This document shows, in pieces, positions 7,516-16,371 of a stretch of DNA of 64,000 bases. The notes beneath the pieces were generated by a model that had not been told where the DNA came from, searched no databases, and was given only the letters and a program-made list of their open reading frames with translations. Positions within the stretch are counted from its first letter, which is position 1. Every line of letters starts with the position of its first letter. Location: positions 62,001 to 126,000 of the forward strand of contig CAMTXO010000002.1 of the NCBI GenBank assembly GCA_947085845.1, in the 5' to 3' direction. The position numbers and the translations under genes are program-made. The stretch comes from JACPYF01 sp947085845. GTDB taxonomy: Bacteria; Patescibacteriota; Saccharimonadia; Saccharimonadales; Saccharimonadaceae.

Positions 7516-10500
7516 CTATTTAACAACCACCTGCTCTGTGCCGTAAATAGATTGAAGTTTTCCAACCAGCGGATCGGATATCTCTGCGGTGAAAGGCAGA
7601 CGAATTGCAGAGGCTTTGTCCTCGCCCAGTACTAGTATAATTTGGCTTTCGCCTGGAAAACTGCTGAGTTGTCGTTTCATTTCCCGCAGGCTATCGTGAT
7701 CATTCGTATTTTTTACATGTATGTACATGGTCTGAGCTTGAGGAGTTTGTTCTTCGTTGCTTTCAACTACTGTTTTTTTTGCTGGCTGCTTTTTACCGCC
7801 CGTTGGTCCTTTTTGTTTTTTGCCAGTCGATTTGTAGTTGTCCAATTCCTCCTGTGAAACAATCACAATATCGTTCACAATTACCTTTGCTTCATCCTGT
7901 AGTGTTCCCGTTTGTGAGCGCGCGTTTACTTTTCCGCTCACCCTGACAACTATGTCCTGCAAAAGCTTATCGCCTATTTCTTGGTACATTTTTGGAAAAA
8001 TAACTACTTCGATCTCGTCAGTTTTGTCTTCTATACGAACAAATGCCATTTTGCTACCACTTTTTGTCGTGATTGCTCGAATACTGCTGACAATGCCACC
8101 AATAGTTATTGTCTTTCCGTCAGTCTCTGGGCTAATATTTGTCAGCGGAATAGTTTTTTCTTCTAGATAGACAGAGTACGGATCAAGTGGATGTGCACTC
8201 AGATACAACCCCAGCAACTCTCGCTCCCAGGTGAGGCGCTCTTTCTCGGTATGTCTAGTAGGAGCAGGCCTTAGTTCTAAGCTCGAGGCTATGACACTTG
8301 CTACTTCATCGCTAAGTCCCGAAAACAGGTCAGTTTGACCTGAAAGCGCTTCTTTTTGCAATTTTGAAGCAAAGCCCAGTATTGCATCCAGGTTAAATAG
8401 CAAATCAGAACGATCCGCCATTGTGTCAAACGCCCCGGACTTGATTAATGAATCCCATACGCGTCGATTCACTTTATTGGCTGGTACGCGCTTGGCAAAA
8501 TCTTCTGGAGAAGCAAATGGACCTGCTTCTCTGGCCTCTAGAATTGCCTCTACTGCACCAACACCAATGCCTTTTACAGCGGCAAGCCCGAAGCGAATTT
8601 CGTTTTTACCTGGAACAACCGAGAATTCGACGAAACTGAGGTTGACATCAGGCGAGAGTACCTTTAGTCCCATATGCTGGGCTTCGGCAATCTCGATTGC
8701 CAGTCTATCAATATCGCCTTGATCACTAGTCATAAGCGCCGCCATAAATGCGTCTGGATAATGAGCTTTGAGGTATGCCGTCCAGTATGAAATTAACGCA
8801 TAGCACGCTGCGTGAGACTTGTTGAAACAGTAATTGGCGAATTCTTCGAGCTGATCCCAAAACAACTCCATAGTTCCTCTATCGGCATCGCTATGCTTTA
8901 TGGCACCTTCAACAAACTCTGGTTTGATTTTTTTCATCATCGTCATTATTTTCTTACCAACTGCTTTACGCAGTGTATCGGCTTGCCCGCCCGTAAACCC
9001 AGCTAAGTCTTTGCTGATCTGCATAAACTGCTCTTGGTAGACCAGCACACCGTAGGTACTGCTCAGTGCATTTTCCATTTTAGGGTGTAAGTAGGTGATT
9101 TTTTCTTTTCCATGCTTTCGTTTAATAAAGCTATCGATAAACTGCATTGGGCCTGGTCGATACAATGCGACCATAGCGATAATATCGTCAAACACACTCG
9201 GTTTGAGCTGTTTTAGATAGCGCTTCATACCAGCAGATTCAAGCTGAAATACCCCTGTTGTGTCACCGCGCTGAAACAGTTCATAGGTCCTTTTGTCGTC
9301 GAGATTGAGGGTATTGAGATTTATGTCTGTTTTATATACTTTTTTAATAATCCTCATCGCATTGTTAATAGTTGTGAGATTTGATAGCCCCAAAAAGTCC
9401 ATCTTGAGTAGTCCCAAATCTTCGATCGGGTACATTGGATATTGAGTTGAAATTACGCCTTTTTGCGCCATTTCTAGTGGCGCAAATTTTACCAATTCGT
9501 CCGGAGCAATAACTACACCAGCTGCATGAACACCATGAGATCGTATTGTTCCTTCTAATCTTGAGGCGAAATCAATTACTTCATGAGCTTGCTCGTTTGT
9601 TTCATATTGATTTTTCAAATCAGCATCGTCTTGAATACTTTTTGCTAGCGGAATGTGACGGCCCTGGACAGGTGGAGGTATCAACTTGGCTAAATGATCA
9701 GCCTCGGCATATGGAACCTCTAGAACTCGGGCTACGTCACGCACAGCCGCACGTGCAGCCATAGTACCAAACGTTACAATATTAGCTACACGGTCTTCTC
9801 CGTATTTATCAATACAATATTGGATCACTTCATCGCGTCTGGTGTCCTGAATGTCAATATCGATGTCGGGCATTGAGATACGGTCTGGGTTCAAAAAACG
9901 TTCAAACAGTAAATCGTAATGAATTGGGTCTAAATCTGTCACGTTCAAACCATACGCAATGATAGAACCAGCTGCACTACCACGACCTGGGCCAAATATA
10001 ATACCGCGATCTTTACCCCAGTTAATAAAGTCCTGAACGATCAAGAAATAACCGTTAAAACCCATATTATCGATGACGCTTAGTTCAAACTTAGCTCGAT
10101 CAAGCACCTCTACTGGTAATCCTTTTTTCGCATCGGCAATAGTTAGTTTCAATGCTTTGTCGCGATCGATACTTTTATAGCGCCACGCTAAACCTTGGTA
10201 GACAAGTTTTTGAAGATAGCTTTTTTCTGTCTCTTTTGCTGGAGTTGGAAATGTTGGAATGAGTATCTTGCCTAGTTCGATTTCGACATCGCAACGGTCA
10301 GCAATTGCTTTACTATTTGTTATTAGCTCAGGGGTCTTGTCTCCCCACTTTTTTATAATTTCTTTTGGATCACGCACATGTAGATGAAACCCCTCTAGGC
10401 TCATACGATTTTTGTCTGATAAATAAGCGGCTGTACCCACACAAAGCAATATCTCATGCGCCTGAGCATCATCTTTGTTGAGATAATGAGCATCTCCTGT

Positions 10501-11136
10501 AAGAACTCTTGGGATATTTAGCTCACCAGAAAGCTTCTCAACACCTTCGTTAATTTTCAATTGATCTTGCCAATCTCCGTGATCTTGCATTTCGAGATAA
10601 TAGCGATCACCAAATATTTTCTTGTACCACTGAGCTGTTTTTTTAGCATCATCATAACTACCGTTTTTCAACGACTCGCCCAGCTCTCCACTGGCACAAC
10701 CACTGAGGACTATCAGTCCTTCGTTATATTTTTCTAATAAATCATGGTCGATTCTTGGCTTGTAATACAATCCATCGAGGTTGGCGATGGTACTCAGCCG
10801 CATCAAATTTTCATACCCTACATTATTCATTGCTAAAATAATCAGGTGATAACGAGGCTTGTCCTTGCCTGGCTCTTTGTCGGTGTGCTTTCTCGCCGCC
10901 ACATAGGCTTCCATACCAATAATGGGCTTTATACCTTCGCCTTTACAGGCTTTATAGAATTCGATGGTACCAGATAACGTACCATGGTCAGTCATGGCAA
11001 CAGCTTCCATACCAAGCATTTTTACACGCTCGACAAGTTCGGATATTTTAGTCATACCGTCTAGCAGACTATGATGGGTGTGGTTATGTAGGTGTACATA
11101 ATCAGACGGCTGTAAATTTACAGTTGGTTTACTCAC
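7516..11136 (-). CDS. dnaE: DNA polymerase III subunit alpha
   Basis: Replicative polymerase of the DnaE class, 1206 residues, normal family length. The N-terminal PHP domain begins at about residue 13 (HLHNHTHHSLLDGMTKI; later AMTDHGTLSGTIEF). The polymerase core has GPGRGSAAGS (around 388) and the catalytic aspartates in MPDIDIDIQD (around 420). A helix-hairpin-helix region and an OB-fold (around 960-1050, with TIGGIVSSIRAI) follow. A lysine- and glutamine-rich linker at about 1095-1125 separates the OB-fold from the C-terminal tail. The start is GTG at 11136 with AAGGGGATGAGG just upstream. It is followed by the RCC1 operon on the same strand and preceded at 27 bp by a small membrane-protein operon. 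No epsilon exonuclease is seen here; the PHP domain keeps several histidines and might proofread, which is inference. Confidence 0.97.
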   Translation of the reverse strand: MSKPTVNLQPSDYVHLHNHTHHSLLDGMTKISELVERVKMLGMEAVAMTDHGTLSGTIEFYKACKGEGIKPIIGMEAYVAARKHTDKEPGKDKPRYHLIILAMNNVGYENLMRLSTIANLDGLYYKPRIDHDLLEKYNEGLIVLSGCASGELGESLKNGSYDDAKKTAQWYKKIFGDRYYLEMQDHGDWQDQLKINEGVEKLSGELNIPRVLTGDAHYLNKDDAQAHEILLCVGTAAYLSDKNRMSLEGFHLHVRDPKEIIKKWGDKTPELITNSKAIADRCDVEIELGKILIPTFPTPAKETEKSYLQKLVYQGLAWRYKSIDRDKALKLTIADAKKGLPVEVLDRAKFELSVIDNMGFNGYFLIVQDFINWGKDRGIIFGPGRGSAAGSIIAYGLNVTDLDPIHYDLLFERFLNPDRISMPDIDIDIQDTRRDEVIQYCIDKYGEDRVANIVTFGTMAARAAVRDVARVLEVPYAEADHLAKLIPPPVQGRHIPLAKSIQDDADLKNQYETNEQAHEVIDFASRLEGTIRSHGVHAAGVVIAPDELVKFAPLEMAQKGVISTQYPMYPIEDLGLLKMDFLGLSNLTTINNAMRIIKKVYKTDINLNTLNLDDKRTYELFQRGDTTGVFQLESAGMKRYLKQLKPSVFDDIIAMVALYRPGPMQFIDSFIKRKHGKEKITYLHPKMENALSSTYGVLVYQEQFMQISKDLAGFTGGQADTLRKAVGKKIMTMMKKIKPEFVEGAIKHSDADRGTMELFWDQLEEFANYCFNKSHAACYALISYWTAYLKAHYPDAFMAALMTSDQGDIDRLAIEIAEAQHMGLKVLSPDVNLSFVEFSVVPGKNEIRFGLAAVKGIGVGAVEAILEAREAGPFASPEDFAKRVPANKVNRRVWDSLIKSGAFDTMADRSDLLFNLDAILGFASKLQKEALSGQTDLFSGLSDEVASVIASSLELRPAPTRHTEKERLTWERELLGLYLSAHPLDPYSVYLEEKTIPLTNISPETDGKTITIGGIVSSIRAITTKSGSKMAFVRIEDKTDEIEVVIFPKMYQEIGDKLLQDIVVRVSGKVNARSQTGTLQDEAKVIVNDIVIVSQEELDNYKSTGKKQKGPTGGKKQPAKKTVVESNEEQTPQAQTMYIHVKNTNDHDSLREMKRQLSSFPGESQIILVLGEDKASAIRLPFTAEISDPLVGKLQSIYGTEQVVVK

Positions 11137-11162
11137 ACCTCATCCCCTTCTCTCACCCGTTA

Positions 11163-11444
11163 TTACTGTATTGTTTGCTCTTGCTTGTCCTGGACTTGTT
11201 GCAATAGATTATTAGGTAATTCCACAAATTGCGCCAAAGCCCAAATAGCAATGGAAACGATAATAGTCGCACCTATCACAGAACCAAAACCAAAGAAAAT
11301 CCCACGTACAAAGTTCATCTTGTATATATGCCAACGATTTTTGTAGTGATCGTTGAAAAGTTGCTCGATTAGTTCGCGTTGCGCGCCCAGAGTCTGATCT
11401 TTGCTAATACGTTTTTTAGCACTATCTATGTGTGACTTTATCAT
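11163..11444 (-). CDS. DUF5665-like small membrane protein
   Basis: A 93-residue protein with a basic N-terminal half, the segment NFVRGIFFGFGSVIGATIIV (about 46-65) running into one or two membrane helices, and a short polar tail. The phrase FVRGIFFGFGSVIG..I..W.L..F is what I know from DUF5665, a family of unknown function common in Gram-positive and CPR genomes. It is third in a run of three small membrane proteins (12016 to 11163) whose ends nearly touch (3-bp gap, 1-bp overlap), upstream of dnaE. A shared envelope role is plausible, but nothing specific can be stated. Confidence 0.75.
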   Translation of the reverse strand: MIKSHIDSAKKRISKDQTLGAQRELIEQLFNDHYKNRWHIYKMNFVRGIFFGFGSVIGATIIVSIAIWALAQFVELPNNLLQQVQDKQEQTIQ

Positions 11445-11447
11445 GAA

Positions 11448-11759
11448 CTATTTTGCTGGTTTTTTGTTAAATTCTTTTTTAGCTGCATCAGCTGCTTTAG
11501 TGGCGCGTACTTTTAGATCTTCGGCTTTCTTTTTGGCTTCCTTTGCTTTCGCTTCTGCTTGAGCTTTTGCAACGTTAGAACGTGCACTCACTTCGTCTTT
11601 TGTAGTTTCAAATGCTTCAACTGCGTCGTCTTTTACTTCGTCAGCCTTTTTCTTTATCTCATCGCGAGTCTCTTTACCACTTTTTGGTGCAGCCAATACG
11701 CCAGCAACTGCTCCTGCCACTGCTCCGAAAAAAGCTCCTATTGCAAATTTTTTACTCAT
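11448..11759 (-). CDS. YtxH-like protein
   Basis: A 103-residue protein with a glycine/alanine-rich hydrophobic N-terminus (FAIGAFFGAVAGAVAGVLAA, 5-24), the short turn PKSGKETR typical of YtxH proteins, then a highly charged lysine/alanine/glutamate helix to the end. YtxH-like proteins are membrane-anchored coiled-coil proteins linked to stress in Firmicutes; their molecular role is unknown. The ATG at 11759 overlaps the stop of the upstream gene by one base, so the two are translationally coupled. Confidence 0.85.
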   Translation of the reverse strand: MSKKFAIGAFFGAVAGAVAGVLAAPKSGKETRDEIKKKADEVKDDAVEAFETTKDEVSARSNVAKAQAEAKAKEAKKKAEDLKVRATKAADAAKKEFNKKPAK

Positions 11760-12016
11760 TATTTCTTCCCCTTTTCTTTACCGGTTTGGTTAAATTGTTT
11801 CATTATTAATTTTGCAATTATCATTGGTGATGTTACTTTACTAACTCCGCTTACAACTGTTTCTACGTTTTCTGCCGTTGCTTGGATAGATGATGCAACC
11901 GCATTTACTCTGCGCGCAAATGTTATGAGAATGGCGAGCAAGATTATAGAAAGTAGTAGAGAGACTGCTAAGAATAGACTTAGGATTATGACTAATACGT
12001 ATGCTGGATCTGACAT
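11759..12016 (-). CDS. Small DUF948-like membrane protein
   Basis: An 85-residue protein with one long hydrophobic segment (about 7-34) followed by an amphipathic region containing V-x-A-x-x-x-S-I-Q-A-T-A-E-N-V-E-T-V-V, which resembles the DUF948 pattern seen upstream of ytxH-like genes in other bacteria. The start at 12016 has AGGAG six bases upstream, and an extended -10 TGgTATAAT lies about 40 bp further up. First gene of the operon that includes the YtxH-like and DUF5665-like proteins. DUF948-YtxH adjacency is a known pattern, which supports both calls. Confidence 0.7.
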   Translation of the reverse strand: MSDPAYVLVIILSLFLAVSLLLSIILLAILITFARRVNAVASSIQATAENVETVVSGVSKVTSPMIIAKLIMKQFNQTGKEKGKK

Positions 12017-12098
12017 CTAGAGCTCCTATGGCGAACTAACTTTTATTCTGTAACTATTATACCACCTACTGACGGCGTGAACACCCTATTTGTAGAAG

Positions 12099-13538
12099 CT
12101 ATAATCTTTCACGAATTAATTTTTGAGCTAAAGCTGGATTTGCCTTGCCAGCCGAGAGTTTCATCACTTGTCCAACGAGAAACCCGATAGCCTTGTCATT
12201 GCCTGCTTTAATGTCGGCGACAGCCTTACTAGCGGATGGGTCAGCTAATACTTGTTCGACTATTTTGATGATTTCGCCTTCGTCACTCACTTGAAGTAAA
12301 TTTTTTTCTTCTGCAATTTTTTCAGGATCGCCACCTTTTTTTAATAGTTCAGCAAATATATCCTTAGCGGCTGTTGAGTTAAGTTTATTTGCGGTTACCA
12401 TTTCCGATAGTCTAATAAAAGCATCTGATGACATGTAAGGAGTGTAATCTTCGTCTCCAAAAGCTACATATTCCTCTTCATCCACTTTTGGCTGCATTAG
12501 CCAGAGTGCAATTCGTCGAGCATGTTCATCATTACTTTTATCAAGAATTTGTGAAACTAGGTTAGAGTATTCTATTTGAGAAACTATACTCTCTACAACC
12601 GAACTATCCAGATCCATATTTTTAAATTCTTCTCGATATTCGTTAGGTAGTTTAGGCAATGCTAATTTTGCAGCTTCTATTTGTTCTGGCTTCAATACAA
12701 TTGGAGGTAGGTCTGGATCTGGCATATAACGATAATCCGGTGCGTTTTCTTTTGAACGCTGGCTGAATGTTTTTTGCTTGTCGTCATCCCAGCCACGAGT
12801 CTCTTGCTCTATACTTTGCCCTTTTGCTAGTAATTCACTCTGGCGTTTAAATTCGTACTCAACTACCTTTTCAACTGCGCGGAATGAGTTGAGGTTTTTG
12901 ACTTCGGCACGATTACCTAGTTCAGCCGCATCTTCAGGAGCGACAGAAATATTCACATCAAAACGCATATTACCGTGATACAAATCCCCGTGCGTTGCAC
13001 CGACATATGTCATCAACAAATATAGTTCCTGTACATAAGCTCGGGCTTGTTGTGCGCTGTGAATGTCTGGTTCAGACACGATTTCGATCAACGGTGTGCC
13101 TACACGGTTCAGATCAACTAAGCTGTAATCATCATAGTGTGTTAATTTACCAGCGTCAGCCTCTAGGTGAGCGTGGTGTATGCGAACATCAAATATCTCG
13201 CCGTTTAATGGTACTTTTACTACACCTTCTAAGATAATGGGCTCGTACAACTGAGTAATCTGGTATCCATTTGGTAGATCAGGATAAAAATAATGTTTGC
13301 GATCAAAACGACTAGTGAGTGCGATGTCGCTACCTAGGGCTAACCCAGCTTTTATCGCAAGCTCAACTGCACCGCGGTTAAGTACTGGCAGCATACCCGG
13401 CAGACCATAGTCAATTGGTGAGACAACACTGTTTGGTGCTTCGTCTCGAGCATCGTTATTAGCACCAGAAAATAGCTTAGTTTTAGTTGCTAACTGAACA
13501 TGACATTCGATACCGATTGTTGGGACAAGTTTACTCAT
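12099..13538 (-). CDS. gatB: Asp-tRNA(Asn)/Glu-tRNA(Gln) amidotransferase subunit B
   Basis: GatB binds the mischarged tRNA and activates the acyl group in the GatCAB complex, which makes Gln-tRNA(Gln) and/or Asn-tRNA(Asn) by transamidation. The 479-residue protein is full length: PTIGIECHVQLATKTKLFS at the N-terminus, DRKHYFYPDLPNGYQITQ near 84, and the C-terminal helical and YqeY-like tail ending LVGQVMKLSAGKANPALAQKL. It overlaps the preceding membrane gene by 4 bp (ATGA) and closes the gatC-gatA-x-gatB operon. The need for GatCAB suggests indirect charging; the tRNA-Gln at 48395 would be a substrate if no GlnRS exists, which this window cannot show. Confidence 0.97.
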   Translation of the reverse strand: MSKLVPTIGIECHVQLATKTKLFSGANNDARDEAPNSVVSPIDYGLPGMLPVLNRGAVELAIKAGLALGSDIALTSRFDRKHYFYPDLPNGYQITQLYEPIILEGVVKVPLNGEIFDVRIHHAHLEADAGKLTHYDDYSLVDLNRVGTPLIEIVSEPDIHSAQQARAYVQELYLLMTYVGATHGDLYHGNMRFDVNISVAPEDAAELGNRAEVKNLNSFRAVEKVVEYEFKRQSELLAKGQSIEQETRGWDDDKQKTFSQRSKENAPDYRYMPDPDLPPIVLKPEQIEAAKLALPKLPNEYREEFKNMDLDSSVVESIVSQIEYSNLVSQILDKSNDEHARRIALWLMQPKVDEEEYVAFGDEDYTPYMSSDAFIRLSEMVTANKLNSTAAKDIFAELLKKGGDPEKIAEEKNLLQVSDEGEIIKIVEQVLADPSASKAVADIKAGNDKAIGFLVGQVMKLSAGKANPALAQKLIRERL

Positions 13539-13951
13539 AACGCCCCCACGTCTTTCAGTGCTTTTTTAAATGCTTGCAATGCGTAACGAACAGTCTTGGT
13601 TTTTATCGATACATCAGATTCGTGAGCGATTTGATTTCGCAGCTTGTGCGCTGCCCATACTGCATTGTTGTTACTAAACGAGGTTCGTGCGCTTTTCATA
13701 CGCTCGCCCATAGTCTCACCAGGAAAACCTCGAGCCTTTAAAGCAGCATCGAGTAGCTTGTCGGCATTTAGTATTGCCAAGTGACCAGACGCTTCATCGT
13801 CTATTAGGCTGCCTTCGATCTTTAGCCATTTTGTTCGAAATTCTTCCTGATTTAGACCTGGTGCTTTTTTACGAGTCATTGCAATAATCATCATCATAAC
13901 AATGCCAATAATAATGATTCCGACAAACATAGCTATAACTAAACTATTCAT
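13535..13951 (-). CDS. Membrane-anchored protein with HEPN-like motif, inside the gat operon
   Basis: A 138-residue protein inserted between gatA and gatB. Residues 4-27 form one hydrophobic anchor; a basic stretch (TRKKAPG) suggests a cytoplasmic C-terminal domain. That domain is all-helical and contains AAHKLRNQIAHESD at about residues 100-113: the RNxxxH arrangement matches the Rx4H motif of HEPN RNases and the related HEPN/MAE-28990-type helical families. The gene overlaps gatA by 8 bp and gatB by 4 bp, so it is co-translated. Function unknown. RNA cleavage is possible if the domain is a true HEPN; equally the motif may be structural. I do not recall a named family with certainty. Confidence 0.7.
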   Translation of the reverse strand: MNSLVIAMFVGIIIIGIVMMMIIAMTRKKAPGLNQEEFRTKWLKIEGSLIDDEASGHLAILNADKLLDAALKARGFPGETMGERMKSARTSFSNNNAVWAAHKLRNQIAHESDVSIKTKTVRYALQAFKKALKDVGAL

Positions 13952-15365
13952 TGATAGCCTCCATAGACTTGGCTAATGCTAGCAACTGAGCGTCGGTTTT
14001 TCGTTGACCAATCAGCTGCACTCCAATTGGAACTGGCAACTCATCATCTGATTGACCTGCAGGTACACTAATAGCTGGTATACCTGCCAAGCTAGCGGGC
14101 ACTGTCATAACATCCGCTTTGTACATTTTCAGTGGGTCGTCGGTGTTTTCGCCTATTTTGAATGCAGGTGTTGGAGAGACAGGACTGAGTAGTACATCAT
14201 ATTTTTCAAACAGTTCGTTGAATTCTTGGATCAACAAAGTACGGGCTTTGGCCGCCTGGTTGTAATACGCATCATAGTAACCACTAGATAGTACATAACT
14301 ACCGATTAAAATACGTCGTTTGTTTTCCAGTTCAAAGCCTTGGTCTCGACTGCGGCCATACAGTTCGCTGAGGTCTTTTGCATCAGCACGAACACCATAT
14401 CGTATGCCATCATAACGAGCTAGATTAGAACTAATTTCTGCAGGTACGATGATATAGTACATAGCCAAACTGTCACTTATCCTGGAATCGCTGCCTAGGT
14501 CAAATTCTGCTACCTCATGGCCTTTTGCTTTCAAGGCCTCGCCATATTTTCTCACCACGCTACTCACGCCTGAATAAGTGCCCTCATCTAACATGTTTGT
14601 AATAATGCCAATTTTTAAAGGCTTTGGCTCTTCGTTTTGGGGTTTAAAGAAAGCTGGTAAAGTTGTTGCATCATATGGGTCTTTGCCAGCGAGCACATCT
14701 AGTACAAGTTCTGCATCGGCAACATTTTTAGTAATCGGGCCAATCACATCAGTACTGCTAGCCATAGCAACCACACCAAAACGACTGACTGTTCCGTAGG
14801 TCGGCTTTACCCCAACAACACCGTTAAAGCTGGCAGGCTGACGAATAGAGCCACCTGTGTCTGTACCTAGGGCAAACGGTGCGATATCCAGTGCTACCGC
14901 CACAGCCGAACCACCAGATGAACCGCCAGCAACTCTAGTCCGATCAATTGCATTCTTGGTAACATCATATGCTGAGTTTTCAGTACTACCGCCGTGAGCA
15001 AAAGCATCGAGGTTTGCTTTGCCTATACAGATCGCACCCTCACGTTCTAGCTTTTCGATTGCAGTTGCCTGCAAGGGCGCTTCAAAGTTTTCTAAAATTT
15101 TACTGGCGGCAGTTGTCGGTGAGCCAAATGTCAGAAAGTTGTCTTTTGCTATAAATGGCACACCGACTAGACGACCGGCTGTTTCACCATTTTTGATTTT
15201 TTCATCTATTTCGCTGGCTCTCTGTCGTGCTCTTTCCTTTGTCAAATTTAAGATCGCGTTAAAATCTTCTTTATCTTCGGCACGTTGAATCGCATTTTCC
15301 ACTTGCTCCGTCGCTGTACTAGAGCCTGAAGTTACCGCATCGACAATGTTTTGAATAGTTGCCAT
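13944..15365 (-). CDS. gatA: Asp-tRNA(Asn)/Glu-tRNA(Gln) amidotransferase subunit A
   Basis: GatA is the amidase of GatCAB: it frees ammonia from glutamine or asparagine for transfer to the mischarged tRNA. The 473-residue protein has the amidase-signature elements: lysine in PFIAKDNFLT, the cis-serine region GGSSGGSAVAVA, and the nucleophile loop GTDTGGSIRQPASF, with GVVGVKPTYGTVSRFG following. Its ATG at 15365 overlaps the gatC stop in TGATG, so translation is coupled. Full length and intact. Confidence 0.97.
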   Translation of the reverse strand: MATIQNIVDAVTSGSSTATEQVENAIQRAEDKEDFNAILNLTKERARQRASEIDEKIKNGETAGRLVGVPFIAKDNFLTFGSPTTAASKILENFEAPLQATAIEKLEREGAICIGKANLDAFAHGGSTENSAYDVTKNAIDRTRVAGGSSGGSAVAVALDIAPFALGTDTGGSIRQPASFNGVVGVKPTYGTVSRFGVVAMASSTDVIGPITKNVADAELVLDVLAGKDPYDATTLPAFFKPQNEEPKPLKIGIITNMLDEGTYSGVSSVVRKYGEALKAKGHEVAEFDLGSDSRISDSLAMYYIIVPAEISSNLARYDGIRYGVRADAKDLSELYGRSRDQGFELENKRRILIGSYVLSSGYYDAYYNQAAKARTLLIQEFNELFEKYDVLLSPVSPTPAFKIGENTDDPLKMYKADVMTVPASLAGIPAISVPAGQSDDELPVPIGVQLIGQRKTDAQLLALAKSMEAINE

Positions 15366-15655
15366 CAGATAACTTTCGGTACTTTTATTTGATTTTCTGG
15401 TTGATCAGGTGCAGTTGCCAGTAGGTCTTCGCGACTCACGCCATAGTCAATCTCTACGTCCGAGCGATCAACATTCTCTAGTCCGTTGAGCTGATATGTT
15501 GGTTCAACACCTTTAGTATCCAGTCCAGACAATGTACTAACATAATTGAGAATGTTTTCTAGATCACTTTGCATCGACTCGACTTCGTCGTCGGTTAAAC
15601 TGAGATTTGAGAGTAGCGCTAAATGCACCACATCGTCTTTTGAGATACTCGCCAT
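15365..15655 (-). CDS. gatC: Asp-tRNA(Asn)/Glu-tRNA(Gln) amidotransferase subunit C
   Basis: GatC wraps between GatA and GatB and stabilises the complex. The 96-residue protein has the usual opening (ISKDDVVHLALLSNLSLTDDEVE), the L-x-x-I-L-x-Y-V-x-x-L helix, and the late V-x-x-D motif (DYGVSREDLLATAP). First gene of the operon. The ATG at 15655 is 8 nt below an extended -10 TGaTATAAT (15672-15664) and has no Shine-Dalgarno, so the operon mRNA probably starts at or next to the start codon. Confidence 0.95.
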   Translation of the reverse strand: MASISKDDVVHLALLSNLSLTDDEVESMQSDLENILNYVSTLSGLDTKGVEPTYQLNGLENVDRSDVEIDYGVSREDLLATAPDQPENQIKVPKVI

Positions 15656-15663
15656 TGAAGAAC

Positions 15664-15672
15664 ATTATATCA
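15664..15672 (-). promoter_or_regulatory. Extended -10 promoter of the gat operon
   Basis: Minus-strand TGaTATAAT occupies 15672-15664 and ends 8 nt before the gatC ATG, predicting a leaderless or 1-nt-leader transcript. Confidence 0.7.
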
Positions 15673-15696
15673 AAGAGTTGGCAGCTATGTAACTGT

Positions 15697-15725
15697 TTGA
15701 CAAATAGTTGATATTTTTATATAGT
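15697..15725 (+). promoter_or_regulatory. Consensus promoter of the first tandem paralog
   Basis: TTGACA at 15697-15702 and TATAGT at 15720-15725 with a 17-bp spacer. The expected start near 15732 gives a leader of about 43 nt. Confidence 0.8.
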
Positions 15726-15774
15726 AATCATTAATCTTCATACTTTTTGAAATCGATCGAAAGGTGGTGTGAGG

Positions 15775-16224
15775 ATGTTCATTGCAGTATTGTTATTTGT
15801 TGCCGCAATTGTCTTTGCCCTTGTGGCAATGTACTGCGCAACTAACTATCGAGGAGACCAGGCCGTTGCAACATGCTTGATCGCATGTTTGATCGCTTTT
15901 ATTTTCCTTGGCGTCGGCTTTGCGGCTTTCGACAAAGCAAGCTCGCACTCAAACGCTCAGTGGCAAGTCAAGGAACTTCGCAAGATGGGGTTCGGGCAAG
16001 TACGTTATGACAGTGTTTCGGACACAGCTTCCGGCTCGCTCTCGGGTACATTAGCCGATTGCCAAGTTGGCTTGTACCTTGATAGCGATTACGACGAAGC
16101 TACAGAAAATTCCACATCACAGTGGCTGCTCGACACACCGCCCGGCGGTCGACTCAAGCCTGTGATTAGCGCGTCAGAAGTATCGAAGCGCCCGGAAGTT
16201 CTCCGTTGGTGCAACAAGCAATAA
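15775..16224 (+). CDS. Hypothetical membrane protein, first of a tandem paralogous pair
   Basis: A 149-residue protein with two N-terminal membrane helices (about 2-19 and 31-50) and a C-terminal soluble domain of about 95 residues ending in PVISASEVSKRPEVLRWC. The neighbour at 16372 has the same plan and a related ending (SIVSAADTARWPSIVDWC), plus matching KELRKMGFGQVRYD and KRELQKAGFSYVNVD segments, so the two are paralogs. I choose ATG 15775; a GTG lies two codons upstream, but AAGGTGG at 15761-15767 is 7 bases from the ATG. The gene has its own consensus promoter and terminator. Not a family I can name; the cytoplasmic domain may bind a ligand or partner. Confidence 0.75.
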   Translation: MFIAVLLFVAAIVFALVAMYCATNYRGDQAVATCLIACLIAFIFLGVGFAAFDKASSHSNAQWQVKELRKMGFGQVRYDSVSDTASGSLSGTLADCQVGLYLDSDYDEATENSTSQWLLDTPPGGRLKPVISASEVSKRPEVLRWCNKQ

Positions 16225-16231
16225 ACAAAAG

Positions 16232-16276
16232 CCCCGATGTCCTCTGCTTCGCAGCAGAAGACATCGGGGTGATTTT
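16232..16276 (+). terminator. Terminator after the first tandem paralog
   Basis: A 10-bp stem CCCCGATGTC (16232-16241) / GACATCGGGG (16260-16269), with a smaller CTGC/GCAG stem inside the loop, is followed by TGATTTTTT. Confidence 0.9.
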
Positions 16277-16297
16277 TTATTAATAATTGACATAATA

Positions 16298-16326
16298 TTG
16301 ACAAAATACAAACAATAAAACATAAT
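16298..16326 (+). promoter_or_regulatory. Promoter of the second tandem paralog
   Basis: TTGACA at 16298-16303 and CATAAT at 16321-16326, spacer 17 bp. A second TTGACA lies at 16287-16292, eleven bases upstream, without a matching -10 at proper distance. Confidence 0.65.
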
Positions 16327-16371
16327 AAACTCTGTTCTTCATCCTCTCATACAATAGAAAGAAGCGTGAAG

